Assembly: GCF_902148845.1 (NCBI RefSeq)
Contig: NW_021941229.1
Span: 23,468,159-23,532,158, forward strand
DNA: 64,000 bases
Source of the DNA: Salarias fasciatus
Lineage: Eukaryota > Chordata > Actinopteri > Blenniiformes > Blenniidae
Direction: 5' to 3'
Position 1 is the first letter of the stretch; every line of letters begins with the position of its first letter. Positions 18,782 to 30,558 of the stretch are shown here, piece after piece. The notes below the pieces were generated by a model. The model was not told the DNA's origin, searched no databases, and worked only from the letters and a program-made list of their open reading frames with translations. A program made the translations under genes and the position numbers.

Positions 18782-21700
18782 ATGGGAATAATCCGCCATT
18801 TGACTGCAACCCGTCACAGTTTCTTCAGAAGCCATCAAGTGGTGAGTTGTGGCGGTTTGCATGTCTGTGCAGTCCTGCATTGTGAATTAAAACGCGTTTC
18901 CCCTCCTCCAGACAGCCATGGCCAGGCAGCTCCACGCGCGCAGGACGGAGGGCGTCGACAAGAACGTGTGGTGAGTGAGAATAATCAGCAACAGAGATCA
19001 GGACAAAGGTTTTAAATCACAGCGAGAATCCGTGGGTCAATAATGTGGGATAAACAAACGGATGGCATCCAGACTCAAGGCCAGCGGAGAACATACATTT
19101 TGCAATTTATGATTAATAACGGAGTTTAGGAAATTCCCTTTTTTCCTGCAGACTTTAACGCAGCAGGTGAATGATCCGATCAGAGGAAGCAGATCATTAA
19201 CATCAGTAACAGTCATGTGACTGGAGGAAGAGAGGGGGGAGGCGCACAGTCTGGGCCAACCCATCCAACCCGTCATTTGTGCAAAGATCTGCATGCAAAG
19301 ATGGAAGTCTAGAAAAATAAGCATGATTTGATCGAAGTTGACCAACATCACACGTAATTCATGTGTTACATGTATTTACTGTCATTGCTTACATATTAAA
19401 AATGTGTGTACTCAACAGCAATTTCCTCCTGAAGTTCAGTAAAAGGTTAAGTTTTCTGCTATTGGGCACCACTGACTGTTTAGTTCTGACAATTTTATGT
19501 ATCATCTGAAAAAAGACAGAAGAGTAAAGCAGCCCATATATCAGTCTTCACATTAGTTTTAGTTGCACAATATTTGTCATCAAATTTGGTTTGAAGGAGG
19601 AACAACATGATGGTCTTTGTGCTGTTATTAGAAGTATAAAACTATTGTCTGTTTCCAAAATTGTCATCGATGCTGAAAACCCTGCAGAAGTTCAGCTAAC
19701 ATATTATTGTTACTTTTAAGGTCACAGGACTCATAATAAAATGAGAATTTACACATTCTGCATTGATCATTAGATGCTTCATTTATCTCCTGCATGACAG
19801 ATTACCTGACGGGAAGGCCACAAAGGCTCGGTCCCTGAACAACAAACAAAGAACTGTGTTATAACTTAATCCCATGTCTCGCCAAATTTTTATACATAGG
19901 CGAAGACTACTGAACACCCCCAATTTAAAGTGTCTATAATTGAATTACAGAATTAATGAGTCTGACTTTATTTATGACCTACTCAGTAAACTTAAATGTA
20001 TTAAACCTTGTATTCGATCTTTCAGTGCACATTTCATGTGAATGTATCATCACTGCATTGTTTTGTTGATCTGACTTGCGTAACTACACATCTGAATCAC
20101 GCTGAATGTATTTGAAACGGTAACCTATAAATGTTCAGATTGGGCTGAATCACACACTTTCTGAATATGTGCTCTCCCTGCATCGCCTGACCTGTTTTTC
20201 AGGGTTGAATTCACGCAGCTGGCAGCGGATTATAAAGCGGTGAACCTGGGACAGGGCTTTCCGGACTTCTCCCCTCCCGACTTCGTCAAGGAGGCTTTCT
20301 GCAAGGCCGTCAGCGGAGGACCGTCCATGCACCAGTACACCCGCGCCTTTGTGAGTTCACCAACGAACCACGTCTGTTTTATTCTCTCTCATATGATTGT
20401 TCTTGTCGTCACTTTTTAAACTGTTTCCTTCCTTTCTCAGGGACATCCGCCTCTCGTCAAAAACTTGGCTAAGTTCTTCAGTCGGGTTGTGGGACGGGAC
20501 ATTGATCCCTTTGAAGACGTGCTGGTGACCGTCGGCGCGTACCAGGCTCTTTTCAGCGCCTTCCAGGCGCTGGTTAACGAGGGAGACGAGGTACGCAGGC
20601 CAAGACTTTGTCTCTGTTGTAGTTTATGGTAAATTTCTATGCATTTATTTAGCAATTTGCATGCAGCTTTTCATGCTTGCACACATTCAGGCCCGCTGAT
20701 TATTCCTCAAACGCAGCATCGTCACACAGTTGGCATCATTTAAAATGGAAATATGAGGATTTTCACTGTAACTGAGTAGTATTGATATATTTAATTGTGA
20801 GTCAGCCGAGCTTCTACAATTAAGAACAACAAAAACACCTTTTTCTTTTAGCCATTTTCTGTCTTTTCAGACACGGTTAAACTCAGAGGTTGTGTTTCAG
20901 GTGATCATTGTGGAGCCGTTCTTTGACTGCTACCAGCCCATGGTGCTGATGAGTGGGGGAAAGGCCGTGTACGTCCCACTGAGGCCGGTGAGTCGACCGC
21001 AGCGCCACGCGCTTCAGTGTCTTTAGTGGACTCCCCTGGTGAATATTTTTTTTAATTTTCTTCGTGAATGTTAGAGAGAGGGCAGCGCCGTCCTGTCCAG
21101 TGCAGACTGGGTTCTGTCTGCGGAGGAGCTGGAGAGTAAAGTCACTCCGCACACTAAAGCCATCGTCATCAACACTCCCAACAACCCGCTGGGGAAGGTG
21201 AGGTGTGTGCAGCGTCTCCAGCGAGCGTCAGGAGGGGGTTCCTGTTCACATAAAGTCAGAAATAATGTTTAAATGTTTTGTGGATCAGTTTCTGGGAAGT
21301 TGCATTGAACCGATACACGCGGGTGTTTTCCAGGTTTATAGAACTGAGGAGCTTCAGGTGATCGCTGACCTGTGCATCAAACATGACCTGCTGTGCGTCA
21401 GCGACGAGGTGTACGAGTGGCTCACGTACGACGGGGCGAAGCACGTGAAGATCGGTGGGATACGAGCCGCCCGACGCGCACAGACACGACACACACAACG
21501 CTCAATATTCTCATTTAATGCATCTGTTTTAATGACAGCCAGCCTTCCTGGCATGTGGGAAAGAACCATCACAGTGGGCAGCGGGGGAAAGACATTCAGT
21601 GCCACTGGCTGGAAGGTAGCACACAAACAAAGCATTATTATAATTATTATTTTTGTCTCTCTGCTGCTCAGTTCTACAGTGATCTGGTTTATTTCTTTGA

Positions 21701-22789
21701 CTTGTTAGGTCGGCTGGGCGATTGGCTCCGGGAACATCCTCAAACACCTGAAAACCATCCATCAGAACTCCGTTTACCACTGTCCAACAGCTGCTCAGGT
21801 AAACGCATCCCGCCACAGTCACTGACATTTAAACTGAATTTAAATTTGAACGCTGCTGATCCTGCCTGCGGGCAGGAAGCCGTGGCTCAGGGGTTCCAGA
21901 GGGAGTACGAGCTGTTCGGGACTCCGGAGAGCTACTTCCAGCAGCTGCCGGCGATGCTGCACCACAAGAGGAAGAAGCTGGCCTCGTGTCTGCAGAGCGT
22001 GGGTCTGCAGCCCGTCATGCCCGAGGGGGGATACTTCATGATCGCCGACATCTCGTCCATCAGTGAGCGACGGACGGCTTAAAAACTGCAGTCAAAATCA
22101 GGCTGGCTATAGCTAAACCTCTTTGCGTGTGTGTGTGTGTGTGTGTGTTAGAGGTGGATTTCGATGACCAGAGCAGCGAGGATGAACCTTACGACTTCAG
22201 ATTTGTGAAGTGGCTCGTCAGAGAGAAGGTACATATGAAGATGTTCATGTGGGTTGAATGCTCTTTATAGGCATCTAATTTCTAATATATTGAAAAAAAA
22301 TGAGTGGGTTTCTTAGTATGAAGCTCACTTTATGCACATTTAACTACATATTAATTGAACTTATGGTAAATTACTTTCTTTCAAGGTAAAAAATATCAAA
22401 TGATAAAGTTGGAGATAAAAATCGGTCATTTTTATTAAATTAGCGGCCATAATTCTTAGAAATCCCTGTTAAATGCGCTCAATGACTTTTTTACAAATTT
22501 CTGGGGCGCTCGTAATAATCAAATCTGTAACTGCAGTAATATTGATCCCTCTTCTCCTCTCAGCATTTAGCAACAATCCCCGTCTCTGCGTTCTACAGTC
22601 CAGAGCACAGCAAGGAGTTTGACAAATACATCCGCTTCTGCTTCGTCAAGGTAAACTGGTCCCCCGTTGAGTTAAAGCTGCTTCTGTTTCAGTTCTGTGA
22701 GTAAAACTCTGGGATTTTTGTCCCAACAGGAGGACGCCACACTGGACGCTGCTGCGGACATCTTGAAAAAGTGGAGTCAAAGAGAGTGA
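18782..22789 (+). CDS. KYAT1: Kynurenine aminotransferase 1 / glutamine transaminase K
   Basis: PLP-dependent class I/II aminotransferase that makes kynurenic acid from kynurenine, transaminates glutamine, and has cysteine-conjugate beta-lyase activity. Exons: 18782-18841, 18912-18970, 20203-20350, 20441-20590, 20901-20987, 21075-21197, 21334-21454, 21539-21615, 21709-21798, 21876-22062, 22152-22228, 22564-22650, 22730-22789, all in phase, 441 residues. A second in-frame ATG at 18918 gives the usual cytosolic start ([12 protein letters not shown]) and 419 residues (human 422). The extra 22 residues are basic and free of acidic residues, like a mitochondrial presequence. Marks: [19 protein letters not shown], and the PLP lysine in [13 protein letters not shown] (K267 long form, K245 short form). 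[10 protein letters not shown] favours KYAT1 over KYAT3. SPOUT1 follows, as in human. Confidence 0.95.
22120..22149 (+). repeat. (GT)n at a KYAT1 3' splice site
   Basis: Alternating GT runs right up to the acceptor TTAG before exon 22152-22228, replacing the usual pyrimidine tract. Confidence 0.85.
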
Positions 22790-23924
22790 AATGAACTAAA
22801 TGTGACACATTGTTTCGTCAATCCATCCACAAATTTACAGAGTATTTTAAAATATTTTAGCATTTTGATCTACCTCCTTCCTGAGAATATGAATATGTGT
22901 TATTTAGTGTCTCTCCACAGATCAAACACACCATCCAGGTATTATTATTTTTTAATCAGATGATATCCATCCACTGAACATCACATTTTACTTGCAAAGA
23001 TGATTGTTTAATTTAACTTTAGTGTAAAATAAAATAAAGGTTTTGAAAGAATTTGCGGTTCTTAGTTTTGTTTGATGGTTGAATTTAGAAAGTCGTCATT
23101 TAAACGGTGTGATTCAGAAAGAACATGTTATTTACCTAACTGTAGGTATTGATCAGAGTATGGAGTGTCATTGTGAATGTTAATAATGGACATGCAGCTC
23201 TTTTCAAATGCAGAATCAGAAAGTGCATAAGAGAACAGAAATGTTCTTATTAGAATTATTTTAAATGTTGAAAATACAATCGGATGTTTTGGTTTATGTG
23301 TAACGTACCTAAAATGAATAGCAGTTTCACTGTTTCGATACTTTCTATGCTGAGGGAGAACTTTATTTTAATTGCCATAGAATACTTTGAAGTGCACCAC
23401 AATTACCCAGGATTAATTTTGGGCTTTTAAAATGTAACATGGTATGAAGATTTAAGATCCAGGGCAAGAAGTGTTAAATGCAAAAAATTTGAAATGGTTT
23501 ACAAAGCAGGACTTAAAAAAAAAAAACCCCAAAAAAACCACCTTCAATGCCTCATTAGATAACATCAAGGATTTGTTGGATCAATAAGTACTTTTTGAGT
23601 GAATTGAGTTCACATGGACTGCTATATATTCCACTGGAATATGTTTATTTGGTGAACACAGAATTACACCTGAACAGAATTAAAACAAACACAACCTGTC
23701 TACAACAGTATTAAAAAAATACCGTTATCAAACAGTTAAAATTCTTATTCTTTATTCTATTTATTAAAAGTTTTTTTTTTCTACATTCATTACATATAAA
23801 CCGAATCTTTCAGGAGCGGGAATGAAGTTTTCCGAAATTTAATCTGATACCACAACTATTTCAACTGAAAAATAACAATTAAATACCCTTTAATTTAATT
23901 CAATTAATATAATTTTTAAAGGCG
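22790..23924. other. KYAT1 3' UTR and KYAT1-SPOUT1 spacer
   Basis: Overlapping AATAAA signals at 23028-23038 probably end KYAT1 transcripts. The rest is AT-rich with no recognisable gene or repeat. Confidence 0.5.
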
Positions 23925-23994
23925 CCTGGGGACGTCACGTGACACCAACATGCTGACCCGGAAGTCAATGTCTTCACGTGCTCAGTGAGTAAAG
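23925..23994 (+). promoter_or_regulatory. SPOUT1 core promoter / leader
   Basis: Sharp GC rise after an AT-rich spacer. GACGTCACGTGAC (23931-23943) merges a CRE-like element with a CACGTG E-box, followed by an ETS-type CCCGGAAGT (23957-23965). Two in-frame upstream ATGs (23950, 23968) share a stop at 23986-23988, seven bases before the main ATG; whether they are transcribed is unknown. Confidence 0.6.
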
Positions 23995-26900
23995 ATGTCT
24001 GCTGCGTTGAAGAGACCTAAAGTTGCTTCTCCTCAGGTATTTTTACTCTAATTTCACACTAACGTGACAGTGTAACTTAATGTGAACCTCCTGTAATGTT
24101 CCGGGTGTGTTTTTACAGTCCGAGGAGCGCGTGGACTGGAAGAAACGGAAAGCAGAAAGTGAGTAAACAACGGAAATTAGCCACATTTAGCAAAACTAGC
24201 TTTCAGCTGCATGCTAAAGGATGGCTTAAAGTTCTATAAACTATTGAACTTTTTAGAAGATTTAAACTTTACTGGTGATAGATGAGCAGATTTCGAGTGA
24301 AAGTCTTATTTCCGTGTGTTGTGTAATTTTTATGACATTGTTCTTTAATTTAAATTGTGCTTTAGCTTGATCAAATCAAACGACTTAGTGTTTCTCACCG
24401 AGTTTATTTTTGCAAATTTGCTTGATTTCCCTCTGTTATTGTTCTGAAAATTATGGAAAATGTGAGGTTTCTTATCAGTGGAAATGAAGTGAGGAAGCTT
24501 ATCCAAGTCAAATAGCAATGATTTTGTGAACCAGTCGTGTGAATGTATGCAGTTCTGCCATCTGGTGATGCTGTCATGATTCAGTGACAATAAAGCAAGA
24601 AACCGTATTTCATATTTCACTTTCATCATTCAAATTCAAGGCAGTTCACAGAGCTTAATTTTACAGGGTATTGTGGAAATACATTAAATCAAGGCGATTC
24701 ATCATGTTAATTTTAAGGAAATAAGATGATGAAGCTCATTAAAACAAACTGGTTACAGAAAAAAATGTACCTCTGGGATTAATACAGTTCAATTCCATTC
24801 TGTTCTCTATGAAGACAGGTATATATAAGGGATAATAAATGTATTAAAACTTAAAAATCGAACATACACAGAAGATGTATTTAGGCCTGAGACTGTTCTA
24901 ATCTTAAATAAATAAAAATAATGCTGTCATTTACTGAAACGTACACGCCATTATAATAATCCACCCTACTGAAATTGAATGCACTTGCATTGTTTTTCCA
25001 GATGGCAGGAAGCTTATTGTGTTATTTTCCTTATGTGGTTGTTGAATTTTAGTTGTCCTGCCTGACACATTGCATAGTCGGAGTTAATCAGCCGTTATTT
25101 GATTTTCTTCCCAATGTCACCTGATTCTCTTTAAATGACAGTAAAGGAGGCTAAAAAGCAAAGAAAAGAGGCAAAGCTGATCAAACAGTTGGAAAAGCAG
25201 AAAGCTCAAGAAGAGGCAGCAAAAGAAGAGCAAGAAGAAAGCCACAACAAAACAGGTAATTTTATAACACGCACGTCGTCAGCTTTTAAATGACTGTGCG
25301 GAGACGGCTGTAATGAGTCGTCTGTGACGTTTGGTGTTTTTAGGCCGTCCTTACACGGTGAGCGTCGCCGTGCCGGGTTCTGTCCTGGACAACGCTCAGT
25401 CCACTGAACTGCGGACATACCTGGCCGGACAGATCGCTCGAGCCTGCGTCGTCTTCTGCGTCGATGAAATCATTGTGTTCGATGAGCAAGGAGAAGACGT
25501 CAAGTCAGTTATTTGAATTACAGTCGGCGCTCTCAAAATTCTCCAGAACTATTTATGCAAGATTTTTGTGTTTGTATATTTGCAGGAGTGTTGAAGGAGA
25601 CTTTACCGGCGTCGGGAAGAAGGGACACGCTTGTCTCCAGCTGGCAAGAATACTTCAGTATCTTGAATGTCCACAGTAAGTTAAAAAAAAAAAAAAACAC
25701 CAGGTCATTTTTACCAGTGTTACAAAGTCCACTTCGTGAGAGAGAGCTTTCAGCCTTGCTTCTCCATCAGGTATCTGCGGAAGTGGTTCTTCCCAAAGCA
25801 TCCGGATCTACAGTATGCAGGTGAGTTTATTAATATGTGTGACTCTTTTCAGAAAACTCTGATACATTTTTATTAACAAAGATCCAGACAGATGTTTTTA
25901 TAAATATGTTTTTTGTTTCTGTCAGGACTTCTGAACCCTCTGGACAGCCCTCACCACATGAGGATAGACGAAGAGTCTGAATATCGGGAGGGGATTGTTC
26001 TGGATCGGCCGGCGAAACAAGGAAAAGGCTCCTTGGTCAACTGTGGAATGAGGAAGGTGAGTGAGCCTACAACATCCGCAAGTGTCAAAGGATTTACTTT
26101 ATGCTGTCCATGTCTGGAGTTGAGTTACTGGGATTATTCTGGCTTTTCCTGAAACATTTACAAAGCATTCACTGCTGAGTTGAATAATTGTCGCTCAGGC
26201 TGTTTCTGTATTTGTCAAACATGCAGATAAACCAAACAACATGGTACATTTCTCTCAAAAGTTTCCTCATGATTTATTTTATCCTGTTTATTCTCAAATC
26301 TGGGAACTTGTCTGGTCTAATGTTTTCCTCCACCGGTCTGAGGATTGTTTGTAACAAGTGTGCTGTTGCTCATGTTCCGTTTTTTAATTGTTTGAAAATT
26401 CAAATTGCCTTAAACAAAAACTCTCAAAACTACTTTCAAATGAATCTAATTGAGTTTTTGCATCTCGGACTGCATTTATTAAGTATCCAGCATCGGTTGT
26501 ATCAGTGTATGGATGGAAATTTAAAGGTCTGTCAGGCCGTTGTGTGTCGGTGCAACGTGACGGTTGGGACATCTTATTTCTGTTTGGAGTTCTTCTGACT
26601 CCCCGCGTGTCGCTGTAAGGACCCTCTGTGTCCGTCCGCCCCTCCAGGATGTCCGTATCGACAAGCAGCTGCAGGCTGGACTTCGAGTGACGGTGCGGCT
26701 CAATAAGACGCAGATTCAAGGTGCACGTCTACATCAAATCCCCACACACATTTTGTTTTTGTTTTTTTAACAATATCTTTTATTTTCATGTTGTGGTCAC
26801 ATCACATCATTCAGTGTTTGTCATTTCTCCTGTCGGCAGAAAGCAAAGTGAGTAAAGGAGTGGTTGTGGCTCCTCACGTGCCCAGAAGCGAAGGCGGTCT

Positions 26901-27700
26901 CTACTGGGGCTACAGCGTTCGCCTCGCCTCTTGTTTCAGTGAGTTTCTTCTCGTCCCTCGTCTGTCCGGCTCAGCTATAAGCTTCAGTTTTAACTTCAGT
27001 TCTGCTTGAGTTGTGCGTGAACGCAGCCTCCCTGCTTCAACCCGACTTTGTTGAAACAGGCGCAGTTTTCACAGAAAGTCCGTTTAAAGAAGGCTACGAC
27101 GTGACGGTTGGCACATCGGAGAGGGGCAGCAGCCTGGACCGAGCAACGCTCCCTCCATTCAGGTAGGTCTGTTACCCCCGAAACAGAGCGCTCAATCCTG
27201 AAGGGAGACTTTGAGAGGTCTTTTAAACATTAGCATGCTCTCATGCTAAATTACAGAGGTAAAAACTTTAGCATGCCGGCGTTAGCAGTTAGCTTGAAAC
27301 ATCTAAATGCAGCTTCGCAGAAGTCAAGCAAGTTTTTGTTTTTTGATTATTATCTTTTTTTTAGGCATCTTTTGGTGGTTTTTGGAGGCCTTCAGGGATT
27401 AGAAGCCAGTGTGGACGCCGACCAAAACCTGGATGAAACGGATCCCAGCGTGTTATTTGACCTTTACCTCAACACGTGCCCGGGTCAGGGCAGCAGGACC
27501 ATTCGCACTGAGGTGAGCGCAGAGATGCAGAATCTGAAAGCGCCGTCTCACAACCTCACCGTTTGTGCATTTATCTCACTGATTTTCTCTCCCAACAGGA
27601 AGCCATCTTAATTTCCATGGCGGGACTGAGGCAGAAGATCACAGCTGCTTCCTCAGACGTTTCTAATGGCTCATTAAAAAGCAGTGATGTAGCGAAGTAA
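23995..27700 (+). CDS. SPOUT1: SPOUT-domain methyltransferase 1 (CENP-32 / C9orf114 homologue)
   Basis: Putative RNA methyltransferase of the SPOUT (alpha/beta-knot) superfamily; the human protein is linked to spindle and centrosome function. Exons 23995-24036, 24119-24158, 25142-25255, 25344-25503, 25586-25675, 25771-25820, 25926-26056, 26648-26720, 26840-26938, 27060-27162, 27365-27512 and 27599-27700 join in phase to 383 residues (human 376). The N-terminus is a charged Lys/Glu-rich segment (KEAKKQRKEAKLIKQLEKQK, about residues 29-48). The core starts at GRPYTVSVAVPGS. Family marks are LECPQYLRKWFFPKHPDLQ, GLLNPLDSPHHMR, an inserted beta-rich segment, and the C-terminal knot region with FGGLQGLEASVDAD. 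The gene looks intact. The 983-base intron 2 shows only a CTCF-like site. Confidence 0.96.
24554..24571 (-). promoter_or_regulatory. CTCF-like site in SPOUT1 intron 2
   Basis: TGCCATCTGGTGATG reads CATCACCAGATGGCA on the minus strand and fits the CTCF core at nearly every position. Chance matches of this quality are possible in 64 kb. Confidence 0.35.
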
Positions 27701-30558
27701 TTAAAATGGTGCTGATGGATGGATCAAAGAGCTGGTGTTTCCTGTGAGCTGGTTGCTCGTCTCCGACTGGATTATCATCCTTGCCTGTGGCTCAGATTGA
27801 ACCAGATTTCTCCTGCTGATGAAAATCTGACTTTTGCTCCTGAGTCATGAAACAAATTGTCAGTATTTTTAAAAATGCAAATGCTATTCACATGCAAGAG
27901 CTGCTGTTTAAGTATTCGACAAACAAATACAACTAAACAAGACATCTCAATCAAAGCTGGCCAGGGAGAATTTCTAGTAACATGGATAATTCAACAGTTA
28001 CATATGTTTCTTTGGGGGACATTTCACTGTGTTTTTCTGCAGAAGACTTCATTAAAATTAACTATGTTGAAATTAGACTCCATTTCAACAGTTTTTTTTT
28101 TTTTTTTGTTTTTTTTAAAGTACACTGCAGCAACAGCTGCAAAAAAGTGTAAATTTAAAGTTATTGCTCTATTTTTTCAGCCCAGAGGTGAAGTCAACCT
28201 TGCAGAGTGAGTCAAACTTATATGGGGCATTTTGGGAATCAGTTTGATTTAGATGCAACAAGACGAACTTCCAACAGTGCTGTTAATTTCTCTCTTAAGC
28301 CTCTGTTCTGTTTTCTATCTTTAAAAAATATATATGTAAAAAGCACTTTGTGTGTGAGAAGTACGATACAAATATCTGGATACTCTCCCTGAAACGACCC
28401 TGGTGGGATTCAGCTTGTTCCTCGTGGCCTCCACTGCTCCCCTTGATAAGTCTTTTTATATGAATATAAATAATGCTAATGATATCAGAATGGTGGGTGT
28501 TAAAATCGTCAATATCCTGTCAAACTGAGCAGCCAGATCCACTTCTTCACATACATTTGTTTTCCCTCAGTTTCCGTGTATTATTGTTGGGTTAAAATAA
28601 ATGCTTACATTCACCATCATATTCATAAATCGGTACTTTTGGGATCCTTCTCTTGCTTTATGAAGCCTGAATGATCCCCAGTTTAAAAATAAACTCAAAC
28701 TTCAGCAATGCTAGCAATTCAAGGTGTCGCCTTACTGAATCGAGCAGGCGATTGCTCATTGGTAAGCTGAATGTTAAATGATACCGACCGCGATGCGTTC
28801 GGGGTTTGGCTGTATGTGTTGGGATGAGACAAAACCAGGAGGTTCACCTTCTAAAGCGGAAATGGATCAGTAGTATCTTGGAAATGAAGATATCTATTCA
28901 GTATAAATTATATTTAAATGTGAATAATGTGTCAGTATTTGTGAAATACATCTATTGCCTCATAATATTCAATTTACTGGCCTCAGTTCTTTCCTCTGTC
29001 GACTTGACAAAACCAAAATAACATTGTATTTATCGCCTAAAGCTTTTTTTATTTTCTTCCAGAATGTCTGCAGCACCGAGTCAAACAGTACAGTGAATGG
29101 TTTTTTAAATTCAACATTTTCCCTAATGTATCTGTTTGTCCAACGTCCAAGTGTTTTGAGCTATAAGTGTCAAACAGCTTTGGGGCGACGAACCGACCGA
29201 CCGGACGGTTGAATCCCAGCTGCAGGGTGGATGGCAACCTTAGGTCAAAAAATTACAAAAGGAAGCAATAGCTGCACTTTAAAAAAATTGAAGCTGGCTG
29301 GTTTTCATGATTTTCTCTACTTGAGGTTGCACTGTTCTAAGATCAACGGACAGCACAACACAGACGCGATGCAAGTTTCCTTTTTGCAGGTGAAATTACA
29401 TTCAAATGAATTAATTTACACTGTCAGGGTTTGTGAAAACATGCACGCAGAAAAGAGCCTGAAAAGCTTTTGCCAACGTTAGTCTACAGAGAATTAATCT
29501 GCCACTCAGGATTTTGGGTTGCGCTCTCTTTTGTAAAGAAATTAATTAGAAATTTACGTTTTTTTTCCCAAGAATGCATTTTTGCATTAAAACCATTGGA
29601 AACATTTGAATGTGAAATCACTCGTCGGTAATCATGCTATTATCATTAACTGATCGGGCTGTATGTGACCCCTGAACCCCAGGTCCTCAAGGTGCAGTAC
29701 ATTCAGTTTATGTAATGCCACTCTTGCCCTCCAGGCGGCAGTAGAGAGTCCTTGGTTCTCAGAGATTTAGCCGTCAGTGGTCCCCGGAGCTGCAGTAGTT
29801 CTGAAATACAACCATCTTTATGATGTTGGAATTGGCTGCTGGCATTTTTTTTTTTTTTTTTCAGTTCTTGGACTGAAAACAAAGACTGATACTCGCTGCG
29901 CCATCCAGTGGTGGAAAGTGGTGTTACAAAACTATTCATGGTAGCTGTTAGCTGATTAACTTTGGTAGATTTTCCTGCAACAGTCTTAGATTGAAACTAA
30001 CAAATTGTACTTTTAAACAATGATATGTTTACTTTAAATGTCTATGTATGAATATTTCATTCGATGTTTTCTGTCTGGTATTGGTTCTGGAACTGCTAAT
30101 GTTTGCTTTCTAAATCTCTCCACTTATGAACCGTGTTGTAAGGCCCCGATATTATTGATTGCTTGTATGCTGGGTCAGTGGCTTGAAACACTGGCATCAT
30201 CTGCATACAGGAGTTACAAGCTGGATGGAGGCTCATTTGTAGTCGGGTCTAATTGGAGGTGCTGCTGATATAACCTCCCTTAAACATGGGAAATCGCAAC
30301 TACAATTCCAACAATGTATTAACAAAAATATAAACATGTAAAAAAAAAAAAAATTAAATTAATTTACTCCTATTTACAAAAGCTCTTGTCCGACGGCTTC
30401 AGAGAGTCAGTGTCGGACATGCAGAGCTCTTCAGAGACATTCCTCTTTTCACTTTTCAGGGCAGTTCCTGAAAATGTGCCACCGTGCGGCTTTCCAAAGT
30501 CAGAAGCTGCAGTGAAACCCGGCGTTCGGCGCTCATTCAGAGGGTCGCCGGGCCTTTT
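27701..30558. other. SPOUT1-ST6GALNAC6 convergent intergenic region
   Basis: About 2.9 kb between the SPOUT1 stop and the ST6GALNAC6 stop. It should contain both 3' UTRs; AATAAA hexamers on the plus strand at about 28597 and 28687 are candidates for SPOUT1. Two weaker CTCF-like matches (about 29728 and 29903) occur. No reading frame resembles a known family, and no repeat was named. Confidence 0.5.

Noticed and set aside
29190-29225. GGTTGAATCCCAGC, resembling a tRNA T-loop
   Set aside because: No matching A box or cloverleaf could be drawn around it.
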